Source: Leptobrachium leishanense
Taxonomy: Eukaryota; Chordata; Amphibia; Anura; Megophryidae
DNA length: 64,000 nucleotides
Assembly: GCA_009667805.1 (NCBI GenBank)
Contig: CM019063.1
Location: 62,023,506 to 62,087,505 of the forward strand
Direction: 5' to 3'
In this document: positions 37,801 to 47,701 of the stretch, piece by piece
How positions within the stretch are numbered: the first letter of the stretch is position 1
Layout of the letters: each line of letters begins with the position of its first letter
Notes under the pieces: generated by a model
What the model was told of the DNA's origin: nothing
Seen by the model: the letters and a program-made list of their open reading frames with translations, nothing else
Database searches by the model: none
Made by a program: the position numbers and the translations under genes

Positions 37801-40800
37801 AATACATTATAAATGCACAATAACGACTGGAGCAGTGGAGGTATACTACTAGTGCGACATGGAGAGTCAGCAATTATTTAATACCTCTTAGTAAGGAGAC
37901 TAAAATGCTTTCCAAAAGTGTCCCTAACCCTGCTCCTCAGGTCCCACTAACAGGCCAGATTTTAAGGATTCCCTTGGGGAAATGCAGACTGAATCCTGCA
38001 ATCACTGAGCAGCAAATCATATCCCCTGTGCTGTGCTTCAGATATCTGGAAAGCCTGGCCTGTTAGGGGAGGGGGCTGAGGACCAGGGTTGGGGTCCACT
38101 GCTTTACAATACCCTAGAAGGGAAAGCTTTCCCACTGCAGAAATGTTACATGTCGTGTCGCATAGAAGAAATATTGGCCAACGGTCCCTTTTAAGGAACC
38201 TTTGATTTGTGTCTGTTCTGAGCATAGAGAAATATAATGCAGAAACCCATTTTGGTATATTTCCAGGAGGAAAACAAGGGTTAAAAATGTATAATTATTA
38301 TTCAGATAAATAAATAAAATAAACAAATCTCTATGCTATTGTTGGATGAGCACTAATAACGTCAAGACACACAAACTATAGAGAATACTAAACATGTCCA
38401 TATTCAGTTTGGTTCCATTGAGAAAACCTACATGTTCTCTACAAGTGCTACATCCAAACCAATGTGTACCCATCCCTGGTCCTCAGGACACTCTAACAGG
38501 CCAGGTTTGCTGCTCATTGATTGCAGGATTCAGTTTGCATTTCCCCATGTTAATCCTTAAAAATCTAAAAAAAGAAAGAACATGGCCTGTTCTTGGGACC
38601 TGAGGACCAGAGTTGACAAACACTGATCTAAACCCATGCAATGTTAAAGACCTACAACACTACTACTATGAGTTTCTGTCCCTTGACAAGTGTGTCTATG
38701 AAACATGTACTTCCTACAGATTCTTATACCAGGGTCGCTCAACCTTGACTCTCCAGATGTTTTGGATCTACATTTCCCTCAAGGCTCTATTGACCTAATG
38801 AGTGGCTGAGTATCATGGGAGATGCAGCTCCAAAACATCTGGAGGGCCAAGGCTGAGCACCCCTGGTGTAGTTTGTGAAGATGTGACAGTAAATCTTACA
38901 GTTTCCTGCAGAGAGAAGGTTACTTATGTAGCAGACAAAAACATCAAATGATAAAAAGGATACACTAGAGTGTAGTCTTACTACAATCATCTGCTTGAGG
39001 TGTCTTTTAATCATGGACATATAAATCTTTGTTTTATTGTATTTGTTTGACGTGTTGCTGGCTCTGAAGAGGAAAAGTAATCCTAGTACCCAGGGGTCAA
39101 GTCAAGCAGGAACACTTGGGAATGCAGTTCCTCCACTGCGTTTTCAGGAGGGACGCAGTTCCTTTTTAGCCTAGACACTGAAAAGCTTTTATTAGGTTTC
39201 AATCACGTTTTCTTATTAAGCGACCAGAAACATATTATATTTATCTCTACTATCATAATGATTCCCTATTTCCCAGCTTAGCATTGTATTTAAACATTAA
39301 TATAAAATTTGAGTGTGGTTTTGTGGGTCAAGCTTGACACGTCAACGGTTAATTGGAGAGCAGAAATTTTGGAAAGTTCCCACACTTATTATTTTTTGTA
39401 AGGGCTAGACCCCAAACAATATCACATGACTAGTTGCGCCTGAGGGGACCTCTCTCCATTTGTTCCACAAAAGCTAGTTGCACCTGAGGGGACCTCTCTC
39501 AATTTGTTCCACAAAAGCTAGTTACTCCTGAGGGGACCTCTCTCCATTTGTTCCACAAAAGCTAGTTGCGCTTGAGGGGACCTCTCTCGATTTGTTCCAC
39601 ACTAGTTGCGCCGGAGAGGACCTCTCTCCACTAGTATCACGTCACCATTTTACTTCAGACGACATTCTAATATAACAACAGTATCCGAGACAGCAAACTA
39701 TGGGTGTCAATAACCAGGTCAGTAGGGGATTCTCATGTAGATGGAATAGGGGGTTTGGGACATCTTACAGCACAGTGGCCCTTCTTGCATCTTCCATTTG
39801 AATATACATTCAAGGTTTCCTGCATTAAATACAACAAAAAATCTACAAAAGTCAGAAGAATGCCATTTGAAGTATTCTGAAGCAGTGTATACATTGCTTT
39901 CTTCAATATTCCACCTCTAAAGTATTAAATGCATTTATAGTGAAAATAATGAACAATTATCTTCTTTGCATCAAACCATATCCAAAATGCACTGGGCTAC
40001 AAGTGATTTGGATTTGGGATTTTTTTTCCAGACTTTGGAGTATTTGCATAAAATAATGAGATAACTCGGAGGTGGGACCCAAGTCTAAACACGAAATTCA
40101 TTTATGTTCCATACACACAGCCTGAAGGGCATACCATAGTTTTAATTATTTTTATCACCATCACATGAGGTCAGGGGTGAGATTTTCCAGTCGTAGCATG
40201 AAGTCAATGTATAAAATACAGTAGCACCAACTGAGGAACCTTTTTATGCGAAACGCGTTTTGGTATACTGTATATTTTACTACTAATAAAATTTGCCTTA
40301 TTTTACACCTATCCCGGGTCCTGGATGCTTGTATTCGCCGAGGAGGTGGCTGAGGCTGATAGGTGATCCGGTGCACCTTCTGAAGTCACCGGCTGCCACA
40401 AATCTGGTGTCTAATTGATAAGACACCAGCAAATGTGAGTACGATATTCTTCTCCTTTTTTTGCACTCCATTTTATACAATATTGCTCTATGTGAGTCAT
40501 TTTGTATTTTGAGGGACACAGAGGGTGGTAACCCTGTAAGAAAACCGCACTTCTGAGCCACGGGGTACAGCATAAGGAACCACTAACGGGACAAGAAGCG
40601 CCAACTCCAGCACATCTTTCTTTTATAATGTATAAAAGGTTTTTAGAGAATTTTGGATTTTCGGATAAAGGTATATCCATAATGTAACATATACTACTTC
40701 CCATATCATTATTTTCCTACCAGTAAGTTGGTTAATATACATGGAATTTACATTACTTTACAGTCAACAACTAAAGCAAGAGAATGAATTATTAGGCTGT

Positions 40801-40986
40801 AGGGTGAATGAACACTCACTTCTCTTCGACCAACTGTCTTTGATACTCTTCGTATTCTTCTCGACTCATCCCTTGGGCGGCTGCTGGGTCGGAACCTTCC
40901 CCGTCCTCTTTCTTTTCTTCGCTGGACCCTCCGAGACCAAAACCCTTCAACTGGCTGCTTACCATACTCTTCAGCAGGAAAGACAT
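25604..40986 (-). CDS. CPLX4: Complexin, CPLX4-like, three coding exons
   Basis: The coding sequence is the join of 40986-40820, 33578-33491 and 25831-25604 on the minus strand: 167 + 88 + 228 bases, 160 codons plus TGA. Complexins bind the assembled SNARE bundle and clamp or promote synaptic vesicle fusion. CPLX3/4 act at retinal ribbon synapses and are held on membranes by farnesylation. The protein starts MSFLLKSMV and has the conserved [15 protein letters not shown] stretch. Exon 2 supplies the SNARE-binding central helix ([19 protein letters not shown]), and exon 3 has the acidic EEEEK run and a C-terminal CCMM CaaX box. [16 protein letters not shown] and DTIKEKA...ATFTE favour CPLX4 over CPLX3. 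Both introns are GT-AG. The introns (7.2 and 7.7 kb) are full of mobile elements. Untranslated exons and polyadenylation site were not identified. Confidence 0.95.
25900..27253. other. Intron 2, unassigned part
   Basis: AT-rich intronic sequence without a recognised domain. TTTAACCCTGTTCCTGCGACTCGAC near 26945 looks like a TTAA-type element end without a partner. Confidence 0.4.
27258..28099. mobile_element. Palindromic MITE family M (copy M5)
   Basis: Left end GGGATTATTCAAAGAGCACC, right end GCTCTCTTTGAATAACCCC. The flanks are TTAA (27254-27257) and TTTA (28100-28103). Internal CCTATGGGATTCTCC and TTCTCTACGGGG match the family. It lies in CPLX4 intron 2. Confidence 0.85.
28267..28973. mobile_element. 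Inverted-end MITE, unnamed family
   Basis: The left end CTTAGGGCTCGTTTACATTC and the right end (other strand) CTAAGGGCCCTATTACATTC are inverted repeats. The interior is CpG-rich (GCGCAAT, GTGATCGCGTG, TTCGCGCAGG) beside A-runs. No target duplication was resolved and no gene is present. Confidence 0.6.
29131..29565. mobile_element. Harbinger-like MITE, copy 1
   Basis: Ends are GGCTAGGGTCAGAG and CTGTCCCTAGCC. It is flanked by TAA on both sides (29128-29130, 29566-29568), the 3-bp duplication usual for PIF/Harbinger. The interior is CpG-rich and about 80% alike to the copy at 49034-49464 by eye. Confidence 0.75.
29909..30542. mobile_element. TTAA-flanked MITE (AGGGATACTC ends)
   Basis: The left end AGGGATACTCTAGGCA and the right end GAGTGGAGTGTTCCT are inverted repeats. 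TTAA stands at 29905-29908 and 30543-30546. A (TAA)n-tailed segment with GCGCTTTATAAATAAAG near 30040 looks like a retroposon tail inserted inside. A related left end (TTTAAAGAGATACTATAGGG) occurs at 47966. Confidence 0.7.
31165..31995. mobile_element. LINE/SINE tail fragment split by an LTR
   Basis: The left piece (TTTTACCAGGAAGGATACATTGAG to TTGCCCAAG) is the LINE 3' tail also seen at 15946. The right piece runs from CAAGAACACTTACTGGAGAGG to GGATTTGAACCTGTGTCTCC. On the minus strand the latter contains GGTTCAAATCC, a tRNA-type B box. The two pieces join at TTGCCCAAGAACACTT when the LTR is removed. Confidence 0.65.
31263..31918 (+). mobile_element. Solo LTR with TATA box
   Basis: Runs from TGTCAGGACTC to GGCATGACA. 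Flanks are CAAGG (31258-31262) and CAAGA (31919-31923), a 4-of-5 match. TATAAAA at 31653-31659 and GC-rich upstream sequence look like a promoter on the plus strand. No gag or pol is present. It interrupts the retroposon fragment exactly. Confidence 0.75.
32116..32798. other. Intron 2, unassigned AT-rich stretch
   Basis: No gene or clear element is seen. A (TA)n run occupies about 32745-32775. Confidence 0.45.
32799..33355 (+). mobile_element. Internally deleted Tc1-like transposon (copy B)
   Basis: The left end (ACTGCCAGTGCCGGGGC then AAAAAAAAGTCACC) and the right end (GTGACTTTTTTTGGCCAGGT then AATGT) are inverted repeats. About 550 bp remain, holding only the 3' part of a transposase. It lies in intron 2, about 140 bp from CPLX4 exon 2. 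Confidence 0.75.
32885..33322 (+). pseudogene. Tc1-like transposase, C-terminal half
   Basis: The open frame has [11 protein letters not shown] with the second catalytic Asp, then [17 protein letters not shown] with the catalytic Glu, and the family's C-terminal helix region. The N-terminal helix-turn-helix and first catalytic Asp are missing through the internal deletion, so it cannot be a working transposase. Confidence 0.88.
33491..33578 (-). CDS. CPLX4: CPLX4 coding exon 2 (SNARE-binding helix)
   Basis: Preceded by the acceptor TTTGTAG and followed by the donor GTAAAA. Its first G completes the split Lys codon, and 29 full codons follow, from MERD to RLPQ. The central helix that lies in the SNARE groove is well preserved ([15 protein letters not shown]). 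Confidence 0.95.
33604..34210. other. Intron 1 segment with an unassigned 102-codon frame
   Basis: The minus-strand frame at 33979-33671 has balanced composition with segments such as [22 protein letters not shown] and [23 protein letters not shown]. It does not look like repeat translation. I recognise no family and see no clear splice sites. It may be an exapted or degenerate transposon gene piece, or chance. Confidence 0.3.
34759..36331 (-). mobile_element. Tc1-like transposon, near-complete (copy C)
   Basis: The ends are CACTGCTCAAAAAAATAAAG and its exact complement CTTTATTTTTTTGAGCAGTG, extending to GGGAACAC. TA flanks both sides (34757-34758, 36332-36333). At 1573 bp it has full length. 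From memory, this end sequence belongs to a Tc1 family found in many fishes, lampreys and frogs, a distribution usually explained by horizontal transfer. Confidence 0.95.
35017..36030 (-). pseudogene. Tc1-like transposase of copy C, frameshifted
   Basis: The start MRRSLQPTQ lies at 36030. Residues 1 to about 110 form the paired-like DNA-binding region, with an RRRGGGRRR linker. The catalytic core has FTDESRF (first Asp), QDNARPH (second Asp), and then DWPAVPQT where the family has [13 protein letters not shown]. One base is lost near 35225, so the catalytic Glu segment (DLNPIE) continues in another frame down to the stop at 35019-35017. A G-rich motif SVMVWGGIS is intact. It is a single-lesion copy in the main frame and therefore young. 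Confidence 0.92.
36340..37335 (-). mobile_element. Penelope-like terminal repeat fragments with GAAAACGTC and GAAACGTC cores
   Basis: On the minus strand 36445-36410 reads GAGCCGAAAACGTCAGAC and 37212-37190 reads GGCCGAAACGTCGCCTT. GCCGAAACGTC followed by ...TTTAATA is a common pattern in terminal repeats of Penelope-like elements, where it forms the 3' half of a hammerhead ribozyme core. The partner CUGANGA boxes are not clear here, so these are degraded copies. The pair of AGGAAAATGAGAGGC and GAGCCTCTCATTTTCCTGGA at about 37136 and 37228 forms an inverted repeat around the second core. Confidence 0.5.
37336..37920. other. Intron 1, unassigned
   Basis: No gene or mobile element end was recognised. 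Confidence 0.4.
37925..38100. mobile_element. Small hAT-like MITE family T (copy 2)
   Basis: Contains CTAACAGGCCAGATTTTAAGG and AATGCAGACTGAATCCTGCA as in the copy at 15725, with inverted outer parts (AACCCTGCTCCTCAGG and CTGAGGACCAGGGTTGG). Confidence 0.75.
38455..38635. mobile_element. Small hAT-like MITE family T (copy 3), inverted
   Basis: Outer parts CCATCCCTGGTCCTCAGG and CCTGAGGACCAGAGTTG. The middle TTGATTGCAGGATTCAGTTTGC is the complement of the other copies' middle. Confidence 0.7.
38728..38876. mobile_element. Short palindromic hAT-like MITE
   Basis: CAGGGTCGCTCAACCTTG and CTCCAGATGTTTTGGA on the left match TCCAAAACATCTGGAG and CAAGGCTGAGCACCCCTG on the right as inverted repeats. 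About 149 bp. No target duplication was resolved. Confidence 0.78.
39410..39645. repeat. Five-copy tandem repeat (CTAGTTGCGCCTGAGGGGAC)
   Basis: About 60-base units made of AGCTAGTTGCGCCTGAGGGG, ACCTCTCTCCATTTGTTCC and ACAAA are repeated four to five times in CPLX4 intron 1. Confidence 0.9.
39970..40165. mobile_element. Possible pogo/Tigger-like MITE, left part
   Basis: Reads TGGATTTGGGATTTTTTTTCCAGA...TGAGATAACTCGGAGG...GGGACCCAAGTCTAAACACG. A likely matching end, TTTTGGATTTTCGGATAAAGG, is at 40650-40672, beyond an intervening Penelope-like segment. Assigned from resemblance to known pogo-type MITEs; no target duplication was checked. Confidence 0.4.
40180..40620 (+). mobile_element. Penelope-like terminal repeat fragment with hammerhead-like core
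   Basis: CTGAGGA at 40231-40237 and GCGAAACGCG at 40248-40257 reproduce the two strands of a hammerhead core (CUGANGA and GAAA), but stem II pairing between them is poor. ACTAATAAAATTTGCC follows. It sits less than 1 kb downstream of CPLX4 exon 1, in intron 1. Confidence 0.5.
40820..40986 (-). CDS. CPLX4: CPLX4 coding exon 1
   Basis: The ATG is at 40986-40984 in the context AAAACCATGT, with A at -3. The frame stays open upstream to an ATG at 41145, but that extension is hydrophobic and unlike any complexin. The family N-terminus MxFLLKSMV fixes the start at 40986. The exon ends GAGAA followed by the donor GTGAGT (40819-40814), leaving a Lys codon split 2+1 across intron 1. Confidence 0.94.
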
Positions 40987-40999
40987 GGTTTTATCGGTC

Positions 41000-41610
41000 A
41001 CTGACCATAAAAGAATAAAAAATAAAACAACCGAGCACCAAATAAAATACAAACACAGCGTAAAAAAAATAAAAAATAATTCGACCTGGCTCAAATAGCC
41101 GGCCAGGACAAATGCCGTGCGGCGGTATCGGCTCGTCAAGGACACACTGTCACTGAAAACTATACGCCAAAAATGGTTTGTCAGCCATAATCTGGATTAG
41201 AGGGTTAACTGTTTAGTATAGCCAGGCAGATGGTTCAGATTACTTCAAAAATCATTAGATGCAGCTGCCTACTTTCCATAATAGCACCCTGAGCTAATTT
41301 CCAGGCAATGTACGCGCTATATTAAAAGATTTCAGGACACTTTATTGTACCTTCATGTGTCTAAATAACAAGACCATTTGCTAAAGGCCTTTTCAAAGGT
41401 CCGATCTGCGAAACTGATACCTACAGGATTTGTTAGCGGTCGAAGGAGCGCGTGTTTTAAAAATCGAAATGTTGGCGCTCGATAATGTGCACAGTTGGAT
41501 CTTTTATTTTTCATTACGGTTGATATTTTGGTATAAATATTGAAATTTCTCGTTTTTCTAAAAGTTATATGTGATTCTGGATTTGGAGAACTAAAGGCTG
41601 GGTAACTATT
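41000..41610. other. Region upstream of CPLX4 exon 1
   Basis: Would hold the 5' untranslated region and promoter if exon 1 is also the first exon. I see no convincing TATA box or CpG-rich promoter. A run of AATAAAA-rich sequence lies at 41010-41080. Confidence 0.35.
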
Positions 41611-42354
41611 AGGGTTATTCAAAGAGAATCGAAAAGTCACCGCACGTTCGGTGACTTTTCGTTCTCTTCAATTCGGTGCGATTCGGCGATCCCATTTCGG
41701 CAACCCTGCGGTGTATTCAGCAAGCACCACTGGGCCGCCGTAATGCAGGGTAAAGCCGCCGCAAACCTGCCCAACACTCACGGCAAGACACATGCGAATG
41801 CACGCCGAAACCCGTAAAAACATCTGGATTAACCCCGCTGAACACGCCGGAGAAACCCGAGCAGGAACCGATCACAGCGCAGAGCAGCCGCCGGAGAAAC
41901 CTGGCACCGCAGACGAATGGAGTGAAAAAAAAAAACAAAACAGTACGCTTGAATGTTTGAAAAGTGAAACAAACTACTGAGCGAAAATGTCTGGAATTTA
42001 CATATAAGATACAATGAATGATAATAAAAAGGGCTGTTACAGAATAAAGTAAAAACGTTTAATAAAAAAATAAAAAATCCAGAAAAATGCTTAAAAGATC
42101 CTACAAAATCTATAAATAAAGAGACTTTTTACTGCAGATTAAAATAATAAACGATTTATTAGATATTGAATTAAAACGGGAATATTTTTAACATTGAAGC
42201 CTATGGGATTCGCCTAAATAAACCTGTCGAATTAAACCACCGGATGACAGGGCTTTTCGGCAACTTTCACTGCTGGGTTTTGTTCTCTGAATAGACAAAG
42301 CATTGCTTCTCTATGGGGATTTCACTGTCCTCGAACAGGCGCCGAACAGGCACC

Positions 42355-45300
42355 CAGTGGCGTAGCGTGGGGGGGGGCTGGGGGGGCTGTGGCCCCGGGC
42401 GCAGTTTTGTTAGGGGCGCATAATTTCAAAAGAAATTTGCGCCCCTAAAACTTGAGGCCCAGACTGATCCGCCGGGCCCTCGGGCGCCGCCCAAGAGCCC
42501 GCGGGTTGAGGGGACCCAGATGCCGGGCAGCAGGAGTGCCTGCCCGGTCCTGAACAGTGAGTCCATCCGTGTTGAAGGGGATGCGGCTGCGTGCAGGCGC
42601 AGCCGGTCACGTGGTCCGGCTAATCAGGTGGTACTGAGTCTCTGTACCACCTGACTGGCCGGACCGCTTGACCTGCGCACGCACGCAGCCGCCTCCCCTT
42701 CAACACGGACAGACTCACACGCTGTTCAGGACCGGGCAGGCACTCCCGCTGCCCGGCATCTGGGCCCCCTCAACCCCTGCTGGATCCGGAGCTGGGGCAA
42801 GTATCCATGTGAGAGCTGGCTGCCGCTGGGGCAATATCCAGGTGAGAGCTGGGGCAAATCCATGAGCTGGGGCATATCCATGGGCTGGGGCAAATCCATG
42901 TGAGAGCTAGGGCAAATCCATGAGCTGGGGGCAAATCCATGAGCTGGGGCAAATCCATGTGAGAACTGGGGCAAATCCATGAGCTGGGGGCAAATCCATG
43001 ACCTGGGGGCAAATCCATGAGCTGGGGCAAATCCATGTGTGAGCTGGGGCATATCCATGAACTGGGGGCAAATCCATGAGCTGGGGCAAATCCATGTGAG
43101 AACTGGGGCAAATCCATGAGCTGGGGCAAATCCATGAGCTGGGGCAAATCCATGTGAGAACTGGGGCAAATCCATGAGCTGGGGGCAAATCCATGAGCTG
43201 GGGCAAATTCATGAGCTGGGGCAAATCCATGTGTGAGCTGGGGCATATCCATGAGCTGGGGGCAAATCCATGAGCTGGGGCAAATCCATGTGAGAACTGG
43301 GGCAAATCCATGAGCTGGGGGCAAATCCATGAGCTGGGGCAAATCCATGAGCTGGGCAAATCCATGTGAGAACTGGGGCAAATGCATGAGCTGGGGGAAA
43401 ATCCATGAGCTGGGGCATATCCATGAACTGGGGCATATCCATGAGCTGGGGCAAATCCATGAGCTGGGGCAAATCCATGTGTGAGCTGCGGTATATCCAT
43501 GTGTGAGCTGGGGCAAATCCATGTGTGAGCTGGGGCATATCCATGTGTGAGCTGGGGAAAATCCATGTGTGAGCTGGGGCATATCCATGTGTGAGCTGGG
43601 GCAATATCCATGGGAGAGCTGGGGCAAATCCATGTGTGAGCTGGGGCAATATTCATGTGTGAGCTGGGGCAATATCCATGTGAGAGCTGGCTGGGGCAAT
43701 ATCCATGTGAGAGCTGGGGTAATATCCATGTTTGAGCTGGGGCAATATTCATGTGTGAGCTGGGGCAATATTCATGTGTGAGCTGGGACAATATCCATGT
43801 GAGAGCTGGCTGGGGCAATATCCATGTGAGAGCTGGGGCAATATCCATGTGTGAGCTGGGGTAAATCCATGTGTGAGCTGGGGCAAATTCATGTGTGAGC
43901 TGGGGCAATATCCATGGGAGAGCTGGGGCAAATCCATGTGTGAGCTGGGGCAAATCCATGTGTGAGCTGGGGCAATATTCATGTGTGAGCTGGGGCAATA
44001 TCCATGTGAGAGCTGGCTGGGGCAATATCCATGTGTGAGCTGGGGCAAACCCATGTGTGAGCTGGGGCAAATCCATGTGTGAGCTGGGACAATATTCATG
44101 TGTGAGCTGGGGCAATATCCATGTGAGAGCTGGCTGGGGCAATATCCATGTGAGAGCTGGGGTAATATCTATGTGTGAGCTGGGGCAATATTCATGTGTG
44201 AGCTGGGGCAATATTCATGTGTGAGCTGGGACAATATCCATGTGAGAGCTGGCTGGGGCAATATCCATGTGAGAGCTGGGGCAATATCCATGTGTGAGCT
44301 GGGGCAAATCCATATGTGAGCTGGGGCAATATTCATGTGTGAGCTGGGGCAATATCCATGTGTGAGCTGAGGAAAATCCATGTGTGAGCTGGGGCAATAT
44401 TCATGTGTGAGCTGGGGCAAATCCATGTGTGAGTTGGGGCAATATTCATGTGTGAGCTGGGGCAATATCCATGTGCGAGCTGGGGTAAATCCATGTGAGA
44501 GCTGGGCAATATCCATGTGAGAGCTGGCTGGGGCAATATTCATGTGTGAGCTGGCTGGGGCAATATTCATGTGTGAGCTGGCTGGGGCAATATTCATGTG
44601 TGAGCTGGGGCAATATTTATGTGTGAGCTGGGTCAATATCCATGTGAGAGCTGGGGCAATATCAATGTGTGAGCTGGGGCAATATCCATGTGTGAGCTGG
44701 GGCAATATCCATGTGTGAGCTGGGGCAATATTTATGTGTGAGCTGGGTCAATATCCATGTGAGAGCTGGGGCAATATCAATGTGTGAGCTGGGGCAATAT
44801 CCATGTGTGAGCTGGGGCAATATCCATGTGTGAGCTGGCTGGGGCAATATTCATGTGTGAGCTGGCTGGGGCAATATTCATGTGTGAGCTGGCTGGGGCA
44901 ATATTCATGTGTGAGCTGGGGCAATATTTATGTGTGAGCTGGGTCAATATCCATGTGAGAGCTGGGGCAATATGAATGTGTGAGCTGGGGCAATATCCAT
45001 GTGTGAGCTGGGGCAATATCCATGTGTGAGCTGGCTGGGGCAATATCCATGTGAGAGCTGGGGCAATATCCATGTGTGAGCTGGGGCAATATCCATGTGT
45101 GAGCTGGGGCAAATCCATGTGTGAGCTGCGGCATATCCATGGGAGAGCGGGGGCAGTATCCATGTGAGAGCTGGGCAATATCCATGTGAGAGCTGGCTGG
45201 GGCAATATTCATGTGTGAGCTGGCTGGGGCAATATTCATGTGTGAGCTGGGGCAATATCCATGTGTGAGCTGGGGCAATATCCATGTGAGAGCTGGGGCA

Positions 45301-47701
45301 ATATCCATGTGTGAGCTGGGGCAATATCCATGTGTGAGCTGGGGCAATATTCATGTGTGAGCTGGGGCAATATCCATGTGAGAGCTGGCTGGGGCAATAT
45401 CCATGTGAGAGCTGGGGTAATATCCATGTGTGAGCTGGGGCAATATTCATGTGTGAGCTGGGGCAATATTCATGTGTGAGCTGGGACAATATCCATGTGA
45501 GAGCTGGCTGGGGCAATATCCATGTGAGAGCTGGGGCAATATCCATGTGTGAGCTGGGGCAAATCCATGTGTGAGCTGGGGCAATATTCATGTGTGAGCT
45601 GGGGCAATATCCATGTGTGAGCTGGGGCAAATCCATGTGTGAGCTGGGGCAATATTCATGTGTGAGCTGGGGCAAATCCATGTGTGAGCTGGGGCAATAT
45701 TCATGTGTGAGCTGGGGCAATATCCATGTGCGAGCTGGGGCAAATCCATGTGAGAGCTGGGCAATATCCATGTGAGAGCTGGCTGGGGCAATATTCATGT
45801 GTGAGCTGGCTGGGGCAATATTCATGTGTGAGCTGGGGCAATATTTATGTGTGAGCTGGGTCAATATCCATGTGAGAGCTGGGGCAATATCAATGTGTGA
45901 GCTGGGGCAATATCCATGTGTGAGCTGGGGCAATATCCATGTGTGAGCTGGCTGGGGCAATATCCATGTGAGAGCTGGGGCAATATCCATGTGTGAGCTG
46001 GGGCAATATCCATGTGTGAGCTGGGGCAAATCCATGTGTGAGCTGCGGCATATCCATGGAGAGCGGGGGCAGTATCCATGTGAGAGCTGGGCAATATCCA
46101 TGTGAGAGCTGGCTGGGGCAATATTTATGTGTGAGCTGGGGCAATATCCATGTGTGAGCTGGGGCAATATCCATGTGAGAGCTGGGCAATATCCATGTGT
46201 GAGCTGGGGCAATATCCATGTGTGAGCTGGGGCAATATTCATGTGTGAGCTGGGGCAATATCCATGTGAGAGCTGGCTGGGGCAATATCCATGTGAGAGC
46301 TGGGGTAATATCCATGTGTGAGCTGGGGCAATATTCATGTGTGAGCTGGGGCAATATTCATGTGTGAGCTGGGACAATATCCATGTGAGAGCTGGCTGGG
46401 GCAATATCCATGTGAGAGCTGGGGCAATATCCATGTGTGAGCTGGGGCAAATCCATGTGTGAGCTTGGGCAATATTCATGTGTGAGCTGGGGCAATATCC
46501 ATGTGTGAGCTGGGGCAAATCCATGTGTGAGCTGGGGCAATATTCATGTGTGAGCTGGGGCAAATCCATGTGTGAGCTGGGGCAATATTCATGTGTGAGC
46601 TGGGGCAATATCCATGTGCGAGCTGGGGCAAATCCATGTGAGAGCTGGGCAATATCCATGTGAGAGCTGGCTGGGGCAATATTCATGTGTGAGCTGGCTG
46701 GGGCAATATTCATGTGTGAGCTGGCTGGGGCAATATTCATGTGTGAGCTGGGGCAATATTTATGTGTGAGCTGGGTCAATATCCATGTGAGAGCTGGGGC
46801 AATATCAATGTGTGAGCTGGGGCAATATCCATGTGTGAGCTGGGGCAATATCCATGTGTGAGCTGGCTGGGGCAATATCCATGTGAGAGCTGGGGCAATA
46901 TCCATGTGTGAGCTGGGGCAATATCCATGTGTGAGCTGGGGCAAATCCATGTGTGAGCTGCGGCATATCCATGGGAGAGCGGGGGCAGTATCCATGTGTG
47001 AGCTGGGCAATATCCATGTGAGAGCTGGCTGGGGCAATATTCATGTGTGAGCTGGCTGGGGCAATATTCATGTGTGAGCTGGGGCAATATCCATGTGTGA
47101 GCTGGGGCAATATCCATGTGAGAGCTGGGGCAATATCCATGTGTGAGCTGGGGCAATATCCATGTGAGAGCTGGGGCAATATCCATGTGTGAGCTGGGGC
47201 AATATCCATGTGTGAGCTGGGGCAATATCCATGTGAGAGCTGGGGCAATATCCATGTGAGAGCTGGGGCAATATCCATGTGTGAGCTGGGGCAAATCCAT
47301 GTGTGAGCTGGGGCAAATTTATGTGTGAGCTGGGGCAATATCCATGGGAGAGCTGGGGCAAATCCATGTGTGAGCTGGGGCAAATCCATGTGTGAGCTGG
47401 CTGGGGCAATATCCATGTGTGAGCTGGGGCAAACCCAGGTGTGAGCTGGGGCAAATCCATGTGTGAGCTGCGGCATATCCATGGGAGAGCTGGGGCAATA
47501 TCCATGTGAGAGCTGGGCAATATCCATGTGAGAGCTGGCTGGGGCAATATTCATGTGAGAGCTGGCTGGGGCAATATTCATGTGTGAGCTGGGGCAATAT
47601 CCATGTGAGAGCTGCGGCAATATCGATAACGTGTCCACAGGTTGGGGGGGGCGCACAATTCTTGGCTGGCCCGGGCGCTGACAACCCACGCTACGCCACT
47701 G
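42355..47701. mobile_element. hAT-like element (hAT-6) swollen by a 4.8-kb minisatellite
   Basis: Left end CAGTGGCGTAGCGTGG, right end CCCACGCTACGCCACTG: a near-perfect inverted repeat of about 16 bp. Flanks CAGGCACC (42347-42354) and CAAGCACC (47702-47709) match at 7 of 8. The unique parts are about 430 bp at the left (with AGGTGGTACTGAG...TACCACCTGACT inverted repeat at 42624-42660) and about 75 bp at the right. No transposase is present. The same AGGTGGTACTGAG palindrome appears at 18060-18090 in hAT-4, so related families share interiors. Confidence 0.93.
42785..47625. repeat. Minisatellite B: about 210 units of 22-23 bp
   Basis: Units read GAGCTGGGGCAATATCCATG + TGT/TGA. Read on the other strand the core is CATGGATATTGCCCCAGCTC, the same core as arrays A and C. 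The left fifth uses an AAATCCATGAGCTGGGG form. The right part shows higher-order repetition with a period of 888 bp: blocks at 45470-45652 and 46358-46540 translate identically. Long open frames (up to 697 codons) are by-products. Confidence 0.97.

Noticed and set aside
40987..41145. Upstream in-frame ATG giving a longer CPLX4
   Set aside because: The 53 extra residues are hydrophobic and unlike complexins, and the family start MxFLLKSMV lies at 40986.
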